Of a DNA stretch of 64,000 nt, positions 53,566 through 62,500 are shown one piece after another (position 1 is the stretch's first letter; every line of letters starts with the position of its first letter). The stretch is from Palsa-1233 sp031367105 (GTDB taxonomy: Bacteria; Gemmatimonadota; Gemmatimonadetes; Gemmatimonadales; GWC2-71-9), in contig JANLPG010000129.1 of assembly GCA_031367105.1 (NCBI GenBank), positions 35,755 through 99,754 on the forward strand. The letters run 5' to 3'. The notes under the pieces are model-generated. The model was not told where the DNA came from. It ran no database searches and was given only the letters and a program-made list of their open reading frames with translations. Made by a program: the position numbers and the translations under genes.

Positions 53566-53996
53566 GTCGCACCGACCCGGCCCGCCCTGCGTTTCATCTC
53601 GCCTTCCCGGTCGACGATCTGGCCGCAGCGCGCACCTTCTATGTCGGCCTCCTCGGCTGCCGTGAGGGTCGCAGTTCCGGACAATGGATCGATTTCGATT
53701 TCTACGGCCACCAGATCGTGGCGCATCTCGCCCCCGAAGAACCCGGGAAAAGCGCTGCCAATCAGGTCGACGGACACGCCGTTCCCGTCCGGCATTTCGG
53801 TGTGATCCTCGCCTGGGATGCCTGGCACGCGATGGCGGAACGGCTGCAGTCGCTCCACGTCGCATTCGTGATCGAGCCGGGCATTCGCTTCGCCGGCCAG
53901 GTGGGTGAACAAGCCACGATGTTCTTCCTCGACCCGGCCGGCAACGCGCTCGAATTCAAGGCCTTCAAGGATTCCAGCCAGGTCTTCGCGAAGTGA
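53562..53996 (+). CDS. VOC superfamily (glyoxalase/dioxygenase-like) protein
   Basis: A 144-residue cytoplasmic protein, beta-alpha-beta-beta-beta modules of the vicinal-oxygen-chelate fold: AFHLAFPVDDLAAARTFYVG and ATMFFLDPAGNALEFKAFKD. Candidate metal ligands are the His in AFHLAF, the His in VRHFGVI and the Glu of ALEFK. Reaction unknown. Its start overlaps msrB and its stop overlaps the TPM gene (GTGA), so it is part of a four-gene coupled run. Confidence 0.85.
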   Translation: MSRTDPARPAFHLAFPVDDLAAARTFYVGLLGCREGRSSGQWIDFDFYGHQIVAHLAPEEPGKSAANQVDGHAVPVRHFGVILAWDAWHAMAERLQSLHVAFVIEPGIRFAGQVGEQATMFFLDPAGNALEFKAFKDSSQVFAK

Positions 53997-55111
53997 ACGC
54001 CCTCGGGCCCGCGCTCGCCATCTTCGCTTCCCTGCAGACGCAGACCCAGCTCCCCGAAGGACTCAGGAGCCTGATTCCCCCCACACCGGCACCGGCCTCG
54101 TTCGTTTCCGATCCGCGACATCTGCTGAGCGACCTGGAGCACGCCCAACTCGACGCCAGGATTCGTGCAGTACAATCGGCCGGCTATGGCGACATTGCTG
54201 TTGCGATCATCGCCGACATCAAGGACTACTCGCCCAATCAGGTCGCCGTCGCGATCTACCGAAGCTGGAAGGTCGGCAGCGTTGCCCAGATCGGCTCGGC
54301 CCATCGCGATGTCGGCGTGCTCCTGCTCATCGTTCCGAAGGAACTCGCACCCGACGGAAAGGGACAGTGTTACATCGCTCCTGGTACCGGCGCCGAAGGG
54401 ATCATCACTGATGCCGCGAGCGGCACCATCTGCCGTGACAACATCATCCCGCGCCTGAAGCAGAAGGATTACGCCGGTGCGCTCACCGCGGGCATCAGCG
54501 CCATCACCATCCGGCTCCGGGGCGATGCCGGCCTCGCCGATCCGGGGACGACGACCGCAATTGATGCACCCCCCGACGTGGCACCCGGTAGCCGGTTTCA
54601 CTGGTGGTTCCTCCCCGGCGGGCTCGTCTCGCTCCTGGCGACGTTCTTCGGCTTCCGGCGCTGGCGCCGCAACCGCCCTCGGAGTTGTCCGCGCTGCGGT
54701 CGGCAGATGCACCGACTCGCCGAAACTGCAGACGACGCCCGGCTCGACGTCGGACAGCAAGTCGAGGAGCGCCTCAAGAGCATCGACTACGATGTCTGGG
54801 AATGCAGCTGCGGCGAGCAGCTGGTGCTGCCGTACCGCGCGATGTTCAGTCGCTATTCCGAGTGTCGACAATGCCACCGCCGGACCGCGAAGTCGACGCG
54901 TGAAGTCATCGTGCACGCGACGACGCTGTCGAGCGGTTCCGCACGCGATACCTATGCCTGCGAGGCGTGCGGCGCGTCGTGGGTCGTGACGGTGACGCTG
55001 CCGCGCATCCAGACCTCCTCCAGCGGCTCCGGTTCCTCCGGGGGTGGCGGCGGGTCGTCGTTTGGTGGCTCCGGTTCGAGCAGCGGTGGCGGCGGGGGGA
55101 GCAGCTACTGA
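53993..55111 (+). CDS. TPM-domain membrane protein with zinc-binding region and Gly/Ser tail
   Basis: A 372-residue protein. An N-terminal signal-like helix, a TPM domain at about 40-180 (RHLLSDLEHAQLDARIRAVQ, YGDIAVAIIADIKDYSPNQV, DVGVLLLIVPKELAPDGKGQ), one membrane helix near 205-225 (WWFLPGGLVSLLATFFGF), then a cysteine-rich part with six CxxC-like pairs (CPRCGRQMH, CSCGEQ, CRQCHR, CEACGAS). It ends in a Gly/Ser-only tail of about 30 residues. TPM domains have reported phosphatase activity and link to photosystem repair and envelope stress. The stop overlaps the next start by one base (TGATG). Confidence 0.75.
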   Translation: MNALGPALAIFASLQTQTQLPEGLRSLIPPTPAPASFVSDPRHLLSDLEHAQLDARIRAVQSAGYGDIAVAIIADIKDYSPNQVAVAIYRSWKVGSVAQIGSAHRDVGVLLLIVPKELAPDGKGQCYIAPGTGAEGIITDAASGTICRDNIIPRLKQKDYAGALTAGISAITIRLRGDAGLADPGTTTAIDAPPDVAPGSRFHWWFLPGGLVSLLATFFGFRRWRRNRPRSCPRCGRQMHRLAETADDARLDVGQQVEERLKSIDYDVWECSCGEQLVLPYRAMFSRYSECRQCHRRTAKSTREVIVHATTLSSGSARDTYACEACGASWVVTVTLPRIQTSSSGSGSSGGGGGSSFGGSGSSSGGGGGSSY

Positions 55112-55893
55112 TGTATCTCCTCGATGTCGCGGGACGTCGCCTCGCACGCTACCTCACCACTCCCCGGCACGATCGGGTCCACTCCACCACGGCACCGCCG
55201 ATTGCGCTCGCCCGCGCGCTGCGACCAGGTGACGTCCTGCTCATCGAAGGAAGTTCCCGGATCTCGTCGGCGATCAAGTACCTCACCCAATCGACCTGGT
55301 CCCACGCCACGCTCTGCATCGCCTCGCCCCAACCGACAGTCGCGCCCGACCACGAAGCGGTGGTGTTGCTGGAGGCGGACGTGTCGGCGGGGGTGCAGTT
55401 GGTGCCGCTCTCCCGATATGCGGCGCTGCACACCAGAATCTGTCGCCCCGTGGGCCTCACGTCCCAGGAGATCGCGGCCGTCATTCAGCACGCGATGCGC
55501 CGGGTGGGACATCAGTACGATATGAAGCACATCTTCGACCTGATTCGGTATCTGGTGCCCAACCCGCCAGTTCCCGTCCGCTGGCGTCGGCGCCTGCTCG
55601 CCCTCGGCAGCGGCGACCCGACCCGGGCGATCTGTTCGGCCCTGATCGCCGAGGCGTTCCACACGGTGGGGTATCCGATCCTCCCGACGGCTCGCCTGCT
55701 GCCACCGACCGATCCGCTGGCGTTGGCAGACCACAAGGAGGCGCTGCACATTCGCCATCACTCGCTCTTCACGCCGCGTGACTTCGACGTCTCACCGTAT
55801 TTTGCGATTATCAAGCCAACACTGGAACAGGGCTTCGACCCGCATCGGTTGCAGTTGATTACCGACCCGCTCGACCTCGCGATGCTGCCCTGA
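55111..55893 (+). CDS. NlpC/P60-like YiiX/YebB family cysteine hydrolase
   Basis: A 260-residue protein. The circularly permuted NlpC/P60 (YiiX) fold has its His in STWSHATLCIAS and its Cys in RAICSALIAEAF, with GDVLLIEGSSRISSAIKYLT at the start of the domain. Members hydrolyse amide bonds, possibly in lipids or cell-wall peptides. No clear signal peptide, so it may act at the inner face. It overlaps the TPM gene by one base and ends the run. Confidence 0.8.
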   Translation: MYLLDVAGRRLARYLTTPRHDRVHSTTAPPIALARALRPGDVLLIEGSSRISSAIKYLTQSTWSHATLCIASPQPTVAPDHEAVVLLEADVSAGVQLVPLSRYAALHTRICRPVGLTSQEIAAVIQHAMRRVGHQYDMKHIFDLIRYLVPNPPVPVRWRRRLLALGSGDPTRAICSALIAEAFHTVGYPILPTARLLPPTDPLALADHKEALHIRHHSLFTPRDFDVSPYFAIIKPTLEQGFDPHRLQLITDPLDLAMLP

Positions 55894-55919
55894 ACCGTCC
55901 CGGAGTGCCATCCCTCCCC

Positions 55920-55925
55920 TATATT
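55920..55925 (+). promoter_or_regulatory. Putative -10 element TATATT upstream of the FKBP gene
   Basis: TATATT about 34 bases before the GTG at 55959, in the gap following the NlpC/P60 gene. No obvious -35. Same hexamer and spacing as at 5197. Confidence 0.4.
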
Positions 55926-55958
55926 CCACTTCGTTCAACCACCACCACCGGAGCGCCT

Positions 55959-56432
55959 GTGCTGCACGCTTTTTCCCGCGCCACCCTGCTGGCCGCCCTG
56001 CTCGTCACCGCCTGTTCCAGTGAGGATGCTTCCGTGACCGGTTCCCCAGTGATCGAAAAGGCGACTTTCGCCGCGTCGCTGAATGTTGATCTTGCCACGT
56101 CCAGCAAGCTGCCCTCGGGGATGTATATCAAGGACATCACCATCGGCACCGGCGCCCCCGTCGCGGCTGGCCAGACCCTTTCGATGCGCTATACCGGTTG
56201 GTTGCCCAATGGCACGCAGTTCGACGCCACCGGGAACGGTGCGCCGTTCCAGTTCCGGCTCGGTGCGGGACAGGTTATCGCGGGGTGGGATCAGGGGGTC
56301 GCCGGAATGAAGGTCGGCGGCAAGCGGCAGTTGATCATCACGCCCGCGCTCGGCTATGGCAGCGCCAACGTCGGGCCGATTCCGGCGAACTCGATTCTGG
56401 TGTTCACCGTCGAGGTGGTCGCCGCACAGTAG
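55959..56432 (+). CDS. FKBP-type peptidyl-prolyl isomerase lipoprotein
   Basis: A 157-residue lipoprotein (lipobox TACSSED, about residue 19). FKBP domain at about 65-157: LSMRYTGWLPNGTQFDATGN, FQFRLGAGQVIAGWDQGVAG, MKVGGKRQLIITPALGYG and ILVFTVEVV. The catalytic pocket residues (Y, F, D, W, Y, F) are present, so it should catalyse proline isomerisation in exported proteins. GTG at 55959 has GGAG five bases upstream; upstream codons do not add a better signal. Confidence 0.9.
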   Translation: MLHAFSRATLLAALLVTACSSEDASVTGSPVIEKATFAASLNVDLATSSKLPSGMYIKDITIGTGAPVAAGQTLSMRYTGWLPNGTQFDATGNGAPFQFRLGAGQVIAGWDQGVAGMKVGGKRQLIITPALGYGSANVGPIPANSILVFTVEVVAAQ

Positions 56433-56445
56433 TCCAGCCGTGGGG

Positions 56446-56469
56446 GCCGCTGTCGAGACCCGCAGCGGT
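56446..56469. terminator. Hairpin between convergent genes
   Basis: CCGCTG (56447-56452) pairs with CAGCGG (56463-56468), with a 10-base loop, in the 51-base gap between the convergent FKBP and flotillin-like genes. No U tract. Confidence 0.35.
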
Positions 56470-56483
56470 CACCCGCCCCGCGC

Positions 56484-57827
56484 CTACTTCCCTTTCCCCT
56501 GCCCGTCCGGGGCGGCCACCACGACGGGCGCCGGCTGTGGCGCCGTCCCCTCGAGGATCCCGCCGCGCCCTACCAGCTGCGCCGCGAGTACCGTCTGGAT
56601 GACCGCGGCGATGTTATTGGTCGCCGTCTCTGCAGCACCCGTCCCGCCGCCCGAAATCGTGATGAGCTTCGCCGTGGAGAGTGCTTCGGCAATCGCCGGC
56701 GCGATCTGCGGCAGCATCTCGATCTGGCGATAGCGGAAGTAGCTCTCGCCACCCGCCTGAATCGCCTGATTCACTTTCTGGATGCTCTCGGCCGTCGCAT
56801 CCGCGATGCGCCGGATCCGGATCGCCTCGGCATCGGCATTTGCCTCGGCCGCGAGCCGCACCCGGGCAGCATCGGCCTTCGCCTGGGCGATCTGGGTGGC
56901 GTCGAGTTCGGCGGTGCGCTGCAGGCCGGCGGCCTCTTGCCGCTTCGCCTCGGCGGTGGCAACCAGCGCAGCATTGGCAGCCTTGGTCTGCTCCAGCTCG
57001 CGCTGCTTGTCGGAGATCACGCGCTCGGCGTCGATCTGCGCTTCCTTGGCGCGCCGCGACTGCATCGCCGCCACGATCTCGGCATTTGCCTGCGCCTCGG
57101 CGGCCGATTGACGCCGGCGCGCCTCGGCCACTTCCGACTGCACGATCTTGATATTGAGCGAGTTGAAGATCAGCCCGAGGTCGGTCAGTTCCCGCGAACA
57201 CGCCTTGCGGATGATCACGGCCAGCGGATCGTCCTCGTCCTCGAGCATATCGCTCTCGCTCACGAGCGGAACCACCTCGCGCACCGCGCGCGGTGCGGGC
57301 AGCGTCTGGCCCTCACCCGGCAGCAGCGACCGCATCGCACTCGGCGTTGCCTTGGCACTGAAGAGCTGATCGTGCGTCAGCAGGTTGATCGCCCGACGCC
57401 CGGAGCTCGAGAGCAGATCCGTCAAGGTGTTCAGCTGGTCGGCATCGACCTTCGAGAAGAAGCGGTTAGCCGCCGTCCGGATCAGGACATCGCTGTCCCC
57501 GACCGAAACGATGGCACTGGCCAGCACCCGAACCTTGATCGGACGCGGAGTGCCGTATTCGTCCACGTCCGCCGTCTGGTCCGTGATGTCGAGGTCGACG
57601 TTGATGACCTTGCTGGAAATGGTGGTCCCGGTCGTGAGGAGCGGGATCTCCTTCGACTTCCCCGGCCCCCGGTAGATCACCGTGCCGCCGTTCAGCCAGC
57701 TCACCATCCGGATGGTGCCCGCCTCGACATTCTTGAGGAACGACGCCACCACGAACGGCATCACGACAAACATGAAAACCAGGACACCTATGGCGATGAA
57801 GACACCACTCGAAAGAAACTCAGACAT
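56484..57827 (-). CDS. Flotillin-like SPFH-domain membrane protein
   Basis: A 447-residue protein with one N-terminal membrane helix (about 8-30), an SPFH/Band 7 domain (about 30-240), then a long helical heptad region with alternating E/A/R/Q (VAEARRRQSAAEAQANAEIV, VISDKQRELEQTKAANAALV) and a Gly/Ala-rich C-terminus. It forms large oligomeric membrane scaffolds. ATG with GGAG Shine-Dalgarno. It follows the NfeD-like gene by 39 bases; NfeD/flotillin pairing is widespread. Confidence 0.85.
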   Translation of the reverse strand: MSEFLSSGVFIAIGVLVFMFVVMPFVVASFLKNVEAGTIRMVSWLNGGTVIYRGPGKSKEIPLLTTGTTISSKVINVDLDITDQTADVDEYGTPRPIKVRVLASAIVSVGDSDVLIRTAANRFFSKVDADQLNTLTDLLSSSGRRAINLLTHDQLFSAKATPSAMRSLLPGEGQTLPAPRAVREVVPLVSESDMLEDEDDPLAVIIRKACSRELTDLGLIFNSLNIKIVQSEVAEARRRQSAAEAQANAEIVAAMQSRRAKEAQIDAERVISDKQRELEQTKAANAALVATAEAKRQEAAGLQRTAELDATQIAQAKADAARVRLAAEANADAEAIRIRRIADATAESIQKVNQAIQAGGESYFRYRQIEMLPQIAPAIAEALSTAKLITISGGGTGAAETATNNIAAVIQTVLAAQLVGRGGILEGTAPQPAPVVVAAPDGQGKGK

Positions 57828-57866
57828 ACTGCACTCCGGATGGGCAGGGGAAGGTTCGCGAGACGA

Positions 57867-58478
57867 CTAGAGACGGGAAACGGTGCAGCGGTTGCGCGCT
57901 GCATCGATCTCTTCAATCCGGACGTGATCCCCGGCGCGGGGGTGCGCCCCGTTGCCGCGTTCGGAGCGCTGCAGGGTCGCGAGCAGCTGCACCACGTGGC
58001 CGTCGACTTCGATCGACACGAGCCCGTCGCCCTTCGCATCGAAGTGCGACACCACGGTGGCGTCACCAGTGATGGCGCTCTCGAGCGTCATCGCCGGATT
58101 GGAGCCGAAGCGCATCACGAAGTTCCAGATCGGCATCGCCAGGAATCGCTCGAAGGCGAATCCCCCGGCGATCGCCAGTAACAGCAGCGGGAGGCCCCCG
58201 AGCAGCGGGCGGAAGAGTTTGCCGGCCACGCCGATCCCGAGCAGAATCGAGAAGATGATCCGCGGCGACATCAATTGCCACGCTGGCGAAAGCTGCTGGC
58301 CCACATCGTGGCCGTGATGCCCGCCGCCCACGTGATGGCCGCCGTGACCGATGTGACCGTGCCCGATGTCGTGGCCGTGTGCACCACCGCCATCGTGGCC
58401 GTGACGGCCGAGGCCCGTGACCGCCATCGCGACCAGCCCGATCCCGCCGAGCAGGAGTACCACCGTGTAGTTGTCCAT
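57867..58478 (-). CDS. NfeD-like membrane protein with His/Gly-rich loop
   Basis: A 203-residue protein. One helix at about 6-22, a His/Gly-rich segment (GRHGHDGGGAHGHDIGHGHI, about residues 24-60) with some 14 histidines, then two helices (about 72-90 and 93-112), and a C-terminal OB-fold-like domain (AITGDATVVSHFDAKGDGLV, EVDGHVVQLLA) as in NfeD proteins. The His-rich part is likely metal-binding and is unusual for NfeD. Its pairing with the flotillin-like gene downstream supports the NfeD assignment. Confidence 0.7.
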   Translation of the reverse strand: MDNYTVVLLLGGIGLVAMAVTGLGRHGHDGGGAHGHDIGHGHIGHGGHHVGGGHHGHDVGQQLSPAWQLMSPRIIFSILLGIGVAGKLFRPLLGGLPLLLLAIAGGFAFERFLAMPIWNFVMRFGSNPAMTLESAITGDATVVSHFDAKGDGLVSIEVDGHVVQLLATLQRSERGNGAHPRAGDHVRIEEIDAARNRCTVSRL

Positions 58479-58617
58479 CAGGATTGCAAGGTAATGGCTT
58501 TACCGGCCGACGACGGTTCGCCTCACCCGGCCCGAGCGGGCCTTTGCCGCCGCGCCGTTACGAGGCACTATTCGGGGAATCAGCTGCGTAACACCCGACC
58601 TCGACCCGAGAGCCCCG

Positions 58618-59058
58618 ATGGCCGAAGAGCCCCTCCAGACGCGCGAGAACCACGCCCGCTATGTCCCCTTCTGGCACCTGATCGCTGCGCCGATTCTGCT
58701 GGTACTCTTTATCTGGAGCATCGTTCGACTCACCAAGGCACCCTCCGCCGACACGATCCGCGATGCCCTGCTGCTCTTCGCGATCCTGGTGGTCTTCTGG
58801 TATGCCAGGGGCTTTGCCCTCCGGGTGCAGGATCGTATCATCCGGCTCGAGGAGCAGCTGCGCTATCGGCGCCTGCTCCCGGCCGACCTGATCGAGCGGA
58901 TAGATGAATTCACCTTGGCGCAGTACATCGCACTCCGTTTCGCCTCCGACGCCGAACTTCCCGGACTGGCACGCACCGTCCTCGAGCAGAAGTTGACTGA
59001 GCAGAAGCAAATCAAGGGGATGATCGGTGAGTGGCGCCCCGACCACCTGAGGGTCTGA
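58618..59058 (+). CDS. DUF6526 family membrane protein
   Basis: A 146-residue protein. Two membrane helices in a hairpin (about 18-38 LIAAPILLVLFIWSIVRL and about 49-66), then a helical cytoplasmic domain: ALRVQDRIIRLEEQLRYRRL, FASDAELPGLARTVLEQKLT. Matches the DUF6526 pattern. Function unknown. It precedes the Tat-signal gene in the same direction, two bases apart. Confidence 0.75.
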   Translation: MAEEPLQTRENHARYVPFWHLIAAPILLVLFIWSIVRLTKAPSADTIRDALLLFAILVVFWYARGFALRVQDRIIRLEEQLRYRRLLPADLIERIDEFTLAQYIALRFASDAELPGLARTVLEQKLTEQKQIKGMIGEWRPDHLRV

Positions 59059-59060
59059 CG

Positions 59061-59726
59061 ATGAGCAATCCCCGACGCGACTTCCTTGGCTGGCTCGGTG
59101 CCAGTGCACTGCTGACCACCGCATCCCCGCTTTCGGCGAGTGACGCCCACGAGCGCGCGCCGCGCGCGCTCGACGACACCTTCGATATGAGCTGGACCGA
59201 TCGACTCACCGGCAAGTATCGCGCGGTTTTCGACTCCCCCGAGATCTCCGAAGGTGCCGCACTCTTCCGTGCCATCATCTGGGAGGACCAGCACAAAGAC
59301 GTCTACGGCACCGACCCGAAGCAGATGACACCGGTCCTCGTCTTCCGGCACGAGGCGATCCCGCTGGTGATGAGCGATGCCTACTGGGATCGGTTCGAGC
59401 TCGGCAAGACCCACAAGATCCGGGACGGCGCCGGGAAGAAGTGGACCAGGGCCAACCCCATTCGGACCTCGGCGCCGGGTACACCACCGAAGTGGGCCAA
59501 GTACAATCTTCAGGACTTCATCGCCAGCGGCGGGATCGTCCTTGCCTGCAATCTGGCATTCGGCGATGTGGTGGGGAGCTATGTGACGGCCGAAAAGGTC
59601 AAGCGGGAAGAGGCGCGCAAGCTGGCGCTGGCACAGCTGATTCCCGGCGTCATTCTGCAGCCCTCCGGCGTCTTTGCCGCGCTGCGGGCGCAGGAAGGCG
59701 GCTGCCACTACATCCTCGCGAGCTGA
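59061..59726 (+). CDS. Tat-exported DsrE-like protein of unknown function
   Basis: A 221-residue protein with a twin-arginine signal (PRRDFLGWLGASALLTTASP). The mature part looks alpha/beta: ISEGAALFRAIIWEDQHKDV and TPVLVFRHEAIPLVMSDAYW, ending with a Cys in GGCHYILAS. It resembles DsrE-fold proteins exported by Tat, but this is weak. Its start is two bases after the DUF6526 stop, so the two are one transcript. Confidence 0.6.
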   Translation: MSNPRRDFLGWLGASALLTTASPLSASDAHERAPRALDDTFDMSWTDRLTGKYRAVFDSPEISEGAALFRAIIWEDQHKDVYGTDPKQMTPVLVFRHEAIPLVMSDAYWDRFELGKTHKIRDGAGKKWTRANPIRTSAPGTPPKWAKYNLQDFIASGGIVLACNLAFGDVVGSYVTAEKVKREEARKLALAQLIPGVILQPSGVFAALRAQEGGCHYILAS

Positions 59727-59885
59727 ACAGGAGCGGGTGCTCCACCCGCCGGGTGGTGGGGTACCGCACACAGAGCACCCTTGCGGCGATTCCGGGCGAG
59801 GCGCATTAGTTATGCAGTAGCTTTCGGCTCGTCTGTACTCTCCCCGAAAAAATCCGTTCGCCGGCCAACCCCACGGAGTGTTCCG

Positions 59886-60686
59886 ATGGCCTCTGCGCCG
59901 CTTCCCCTCGCCCCTCGCCGCTTCGGCGAAACGATGCGAACCGACGCCTGGTGGATGCAGCCCGCCGCCACCTTTCTGGTCCTCAGCGCCTTCATCAGCT
60001 ACGCGACCTGGGCCGCCTTCCAGGGCGACCATTACCACTTCGGGGGCTACATCTCACCATTCTATTCGCCGGAACTCTTCGGCGAATCGACGCACGCCCT
60101 CTTCGGCCCCAGGCCGGGGTGGTGGCCGGGATGGCTGAAGTTCTCACCTGCCTTCCTGATTCTCTGGATGCCCGGTGGCTTCCGCTTCACCTGTTACTAC
60201 TATCGTGGTGCCTACTACAAGGCGTTCTGGGCCGACCCTCTCAACTGCACCGTTGGCGAACCGCGCACCAGTTACCGTGGCGAGCACTCGTTCCCGTTGA
60301 TCCTGCAGAATCTCCATCGCTTCTTCCTCTTTCTGGCACTGCCGTTTTTGGTGTTCCTGTCGCAGGATGTCTATGAGGCGATGTGGTTCACCGACGCGAG
60401 CGGCCACCGCAGTTTCGGCATCGGAATCGGCACCCTGATCCTGCTCGTCAACGTGATCCTGCTGAGCGGATACACTCTCGGCTGTCACTCCTTTCGTCAC
60501 TCCATCGGCGGCCTGTTTGACCGGTTGTCGGAGCGCCCGATCCGCCGACGCCTGTACGACTGCTCCAGCTGCCTCAACCGCGCCCATATGAAATGGGCGT
60601 GGTGCTCGCTCGTGATGGTGGCATTCTCGGACCTCTACATCCGCCTCTGTGCGATGGGGATCTGGCACGACTGGAGGCTGTTCTGA
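59886..60686 (+). CDS. Succinate dehydrogenase membrane subunit, mycobacterial Sdh1 type
   Basis: A 266-residue membrane protein, five helices, no similarity to the short SdhC/SdhD pair. It has the size and position of the single anchor subunit of Mycobacterium Sdh1 (Rv0249c, 273 residues). A cluster of potential metal ligands lies at the end of helix 4 and between helices 4 and 5: C200, H201 and H205 in GCHSFRHS, and C226, C229 and H234 in CSSCLNRAH, plus H144. These could hold the membrane Rieske-type [2Fe-2S] cluster reported for mycobacterial Sdh1. ATG with GGAG Shine-Dalgarno; stop overlaps sdhA (TGATG). Confidence 0.78.
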   Translation: MASAPLPLAPRRFGETMRTDAWWMQPAATFLVLSAFISYATWAAFQGDHYHFGGYISPFYSPELFGESTHALFGPRPGWWPGWLKFSPAFLILWMPGGFRFTCYYYRGAYYKAFWADPLNCTVGEPRTSYRGEHSFPLILQNLHRFFLFLALPFLVFLSQDVYEAMWFTDASGHRSFGIGIGTLILLVNVILLSGYTLGCHSFRHSIGGLFDRLSERPIRRRLYDCSSCLNRAHMKWAWCSLVMVAFSDLYIRLCAMGIWHDWRLF

Positions 60687-62500
60687 TGGCGGAGTACCAG
60701 ACGCACGAGCACGATGTCCTGATCATCGGTGCCGGAGGCGCTGGCCTGCGGGCCGCGATCGAGGCCGCGGCCTCGGGGGTGCGGGGCGGGCTGGTGTGCA
60801 AGTCGCTGCTCGGAAAGGCCCACACGGTGATGGCCGAGGGGGGGGCCGCCGCGGCGATGGGCAACGTCGACGATCGCGACAACTGGATGGTGCACTTCGC
60901 CGACACGATGCGCGGCGGGCAGTATGTCAACAATGCCCGGATGGCCGAACTGCACGCACGCGAGGCACCAGCGCGCATTATCGAACTCGAGTCGTGGGGC
61001 GCAGTGTTCGATCGCACCAGCGATGGCCGGATCCTGCAGCGCAACTTCGGTGGCCATCGCTACCCGCGGCTGGCGCACGTTGGCGACCGCACCGGCCTTG
61101 AAATGATCCGCACGCTGCAGGACCACGCGATCCACCAGGGGATCGACGTCCAGATGGAAGTGACCATCGTCTCGCTCCTCAAGGACGGCGACCGGGTCGT
61201 GGGTGCCTTCGGCTACGATCGGGAGCGCGGCCGCTTCCGGCTGTTCAAGTGCAAGGCGGTGGTGCTTGCCACGGGTGGCGTGGGGCGCGCCTACAGCATC
61301 ACCAGCAATAGCTGGGAATACACCGCCGACGGTCAGTCGCTCGCCTACGCCGCCGGCGCCGAGCTCCAGGATATGGAGTTCATCCAGTTCCACCCCACCG
61401 GGATGGTGTGGCCGCCCAGCGTGAAGGGGATTCTGGTGACCGAAGGGGTACGCGGCGAGGGCGGCGTCCTCCGCAATAACGAGGGACGTCGTTTCATGTT
61501 TGACGACATCCCCGAAAACTACCGGAACCAGACCGCCGACAGCGAAGAGGAAGGGTGGCGCTACACCCAGGGCGACAAGACCGCCCGGCGGCCGCCCGAG
61601 TTGCTCACTCGCGATCACGTGGCCCGCTGCATCATGCGCGAGGTGCGGGCAGGGAGAGGCTCACCTCACGGCGGCGTCTTCCTCGACATCTCCTGGATCA
61701 AGGATCGACTGCCTCACGCCGCGGAGCACATCCGGAAGAAGTTGCCGAGTATGTATCACCAATTCAAGCAACTGGCCGACATCGACATCACCCGCGAGCC
61801 GATGGAGGTCGGGCCGACCACCCACTACATCATGGGCGGCATCCGGGTCGACGGCGACTCGCAGATGACGGCGGTTCCTGGCCTCTTCGCCGCGGGTGAA
61901 TGTGCCGCCGGACTGCACGGCGCCAATCGGCTCGGCGGCAACTCCCTCTCCGACCTGCTCGTCTTCGGGCGCCGCGCCGGAGAATATGCGGCGAGATTTG
62001 CCCAGTCGTACCCGGTCGGCACCATCGATACCGCTGCGGTGGCGCGCTCGGCCGCCTGGGCACTGGCCCCGTTCGAGCGTGCCGCCGAGGGCGAAGGTGC
62101 CTACCACATCCAGCACGACCTCCAGACAATGATGCAGGAGCTGGTCGGCATCGTACGCCAGGAAGCCGAGATGCAGCAGGCGATGGAGCGGTTGGCTGGA
62201 CTTCGGGAGCGCGCCGTGCGGGTGGGTGCGATCGGCAATCGGGAATACAATCCCGGCTGGCATACGGCGATGGACCTCGACAATCTGCTCACCATTTCCG
62301 AGGCGATCACCCGCTCCGCGATCGAGCGCAAAGAGAGTCGCGGCGGGCACTTCCGTGAAGATTACCCGGAGAAAGACCCCGAGGCGTCACGGTTCAATGT
62401 CGTGGTCCGGAAAGGCGCGGATGGCACGATGCAGTTGACACGTCAGCCCGTCACCCCGCCCAGCGCCGAACAGGCCCGCATCATCGAGGAGCAGAAGTAA
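60686..62500 (+). CDS. sdhA: Succinate dehydrogenase flavoprotein subunit
   Basis: A 604-residue FAD enzyme. Dinucleotide fold at the N-terminus (VLIIGAGGAGLRAAIEAAAS), FAD-linking segment GKAHTVMAEGGAAAAMG, substrate residues in EFIQFHPTG, EGVRGEGGVLRNNEG, and HYIMGGIRVDGDSQ. C-terminal RxxR-type helices are normal. It oxidises succinate to fumarate at the cytoplasmic side. Starts within the stop of the membrane subunit gene and overlaps sdhB by one base (TAATG), as in an operon. Confidence 0.96.
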   Translation: MAEYQTHEHDVLIIGAGGAGLRAAIEAAASGVRGGLVCKSLLGKAHTVMAEGGAAAAMGNVDDRDNWMVHFADTMRGGQYVNNARMAELHAREAPARIIELESWGAVFDRTSDGRILQRNFGGHRYPRLAHVGDRTGLEMIRTLQDHAIHQGIDVQMEVTIVSLLKDGDRVVGAFGYDRERGRFRLFKCKAVVLATGGVGRAYSITSNSWEYTADGQSLAYAAGAELQDMEFIQFHPTGMVWPPSVKGILVTEGVRGEGGVLRNNEGRRFMFDDIPENYRNQTADSEEEGWRYTQGDKTARRPPELLTRDHVARCIMREVRAGRGSPHGGVFLDISWIKDRLPHAAEHIRKKLPSMYHQFKQLADIDITREPMEVGPTTHYIMGGIRVDGDSQMTAVPGLFAAGECAAGLHGANRLGGNSLSDLLVFGRRAGEYAARFAQSYPVGTIDTAAVARSAAWALAPFERAAEGEGAYHIQHDLQTMMQELVGIVRQEAEMQQAMERLAGLRERAVRVGAIGNREYNPGWHTAMDLDNLLTISEAITRSAIERKESRGGHFREDYPEKDPEASRFNVVVRKGADGTMQLTRQPVTPPSAEQARIIEEQK

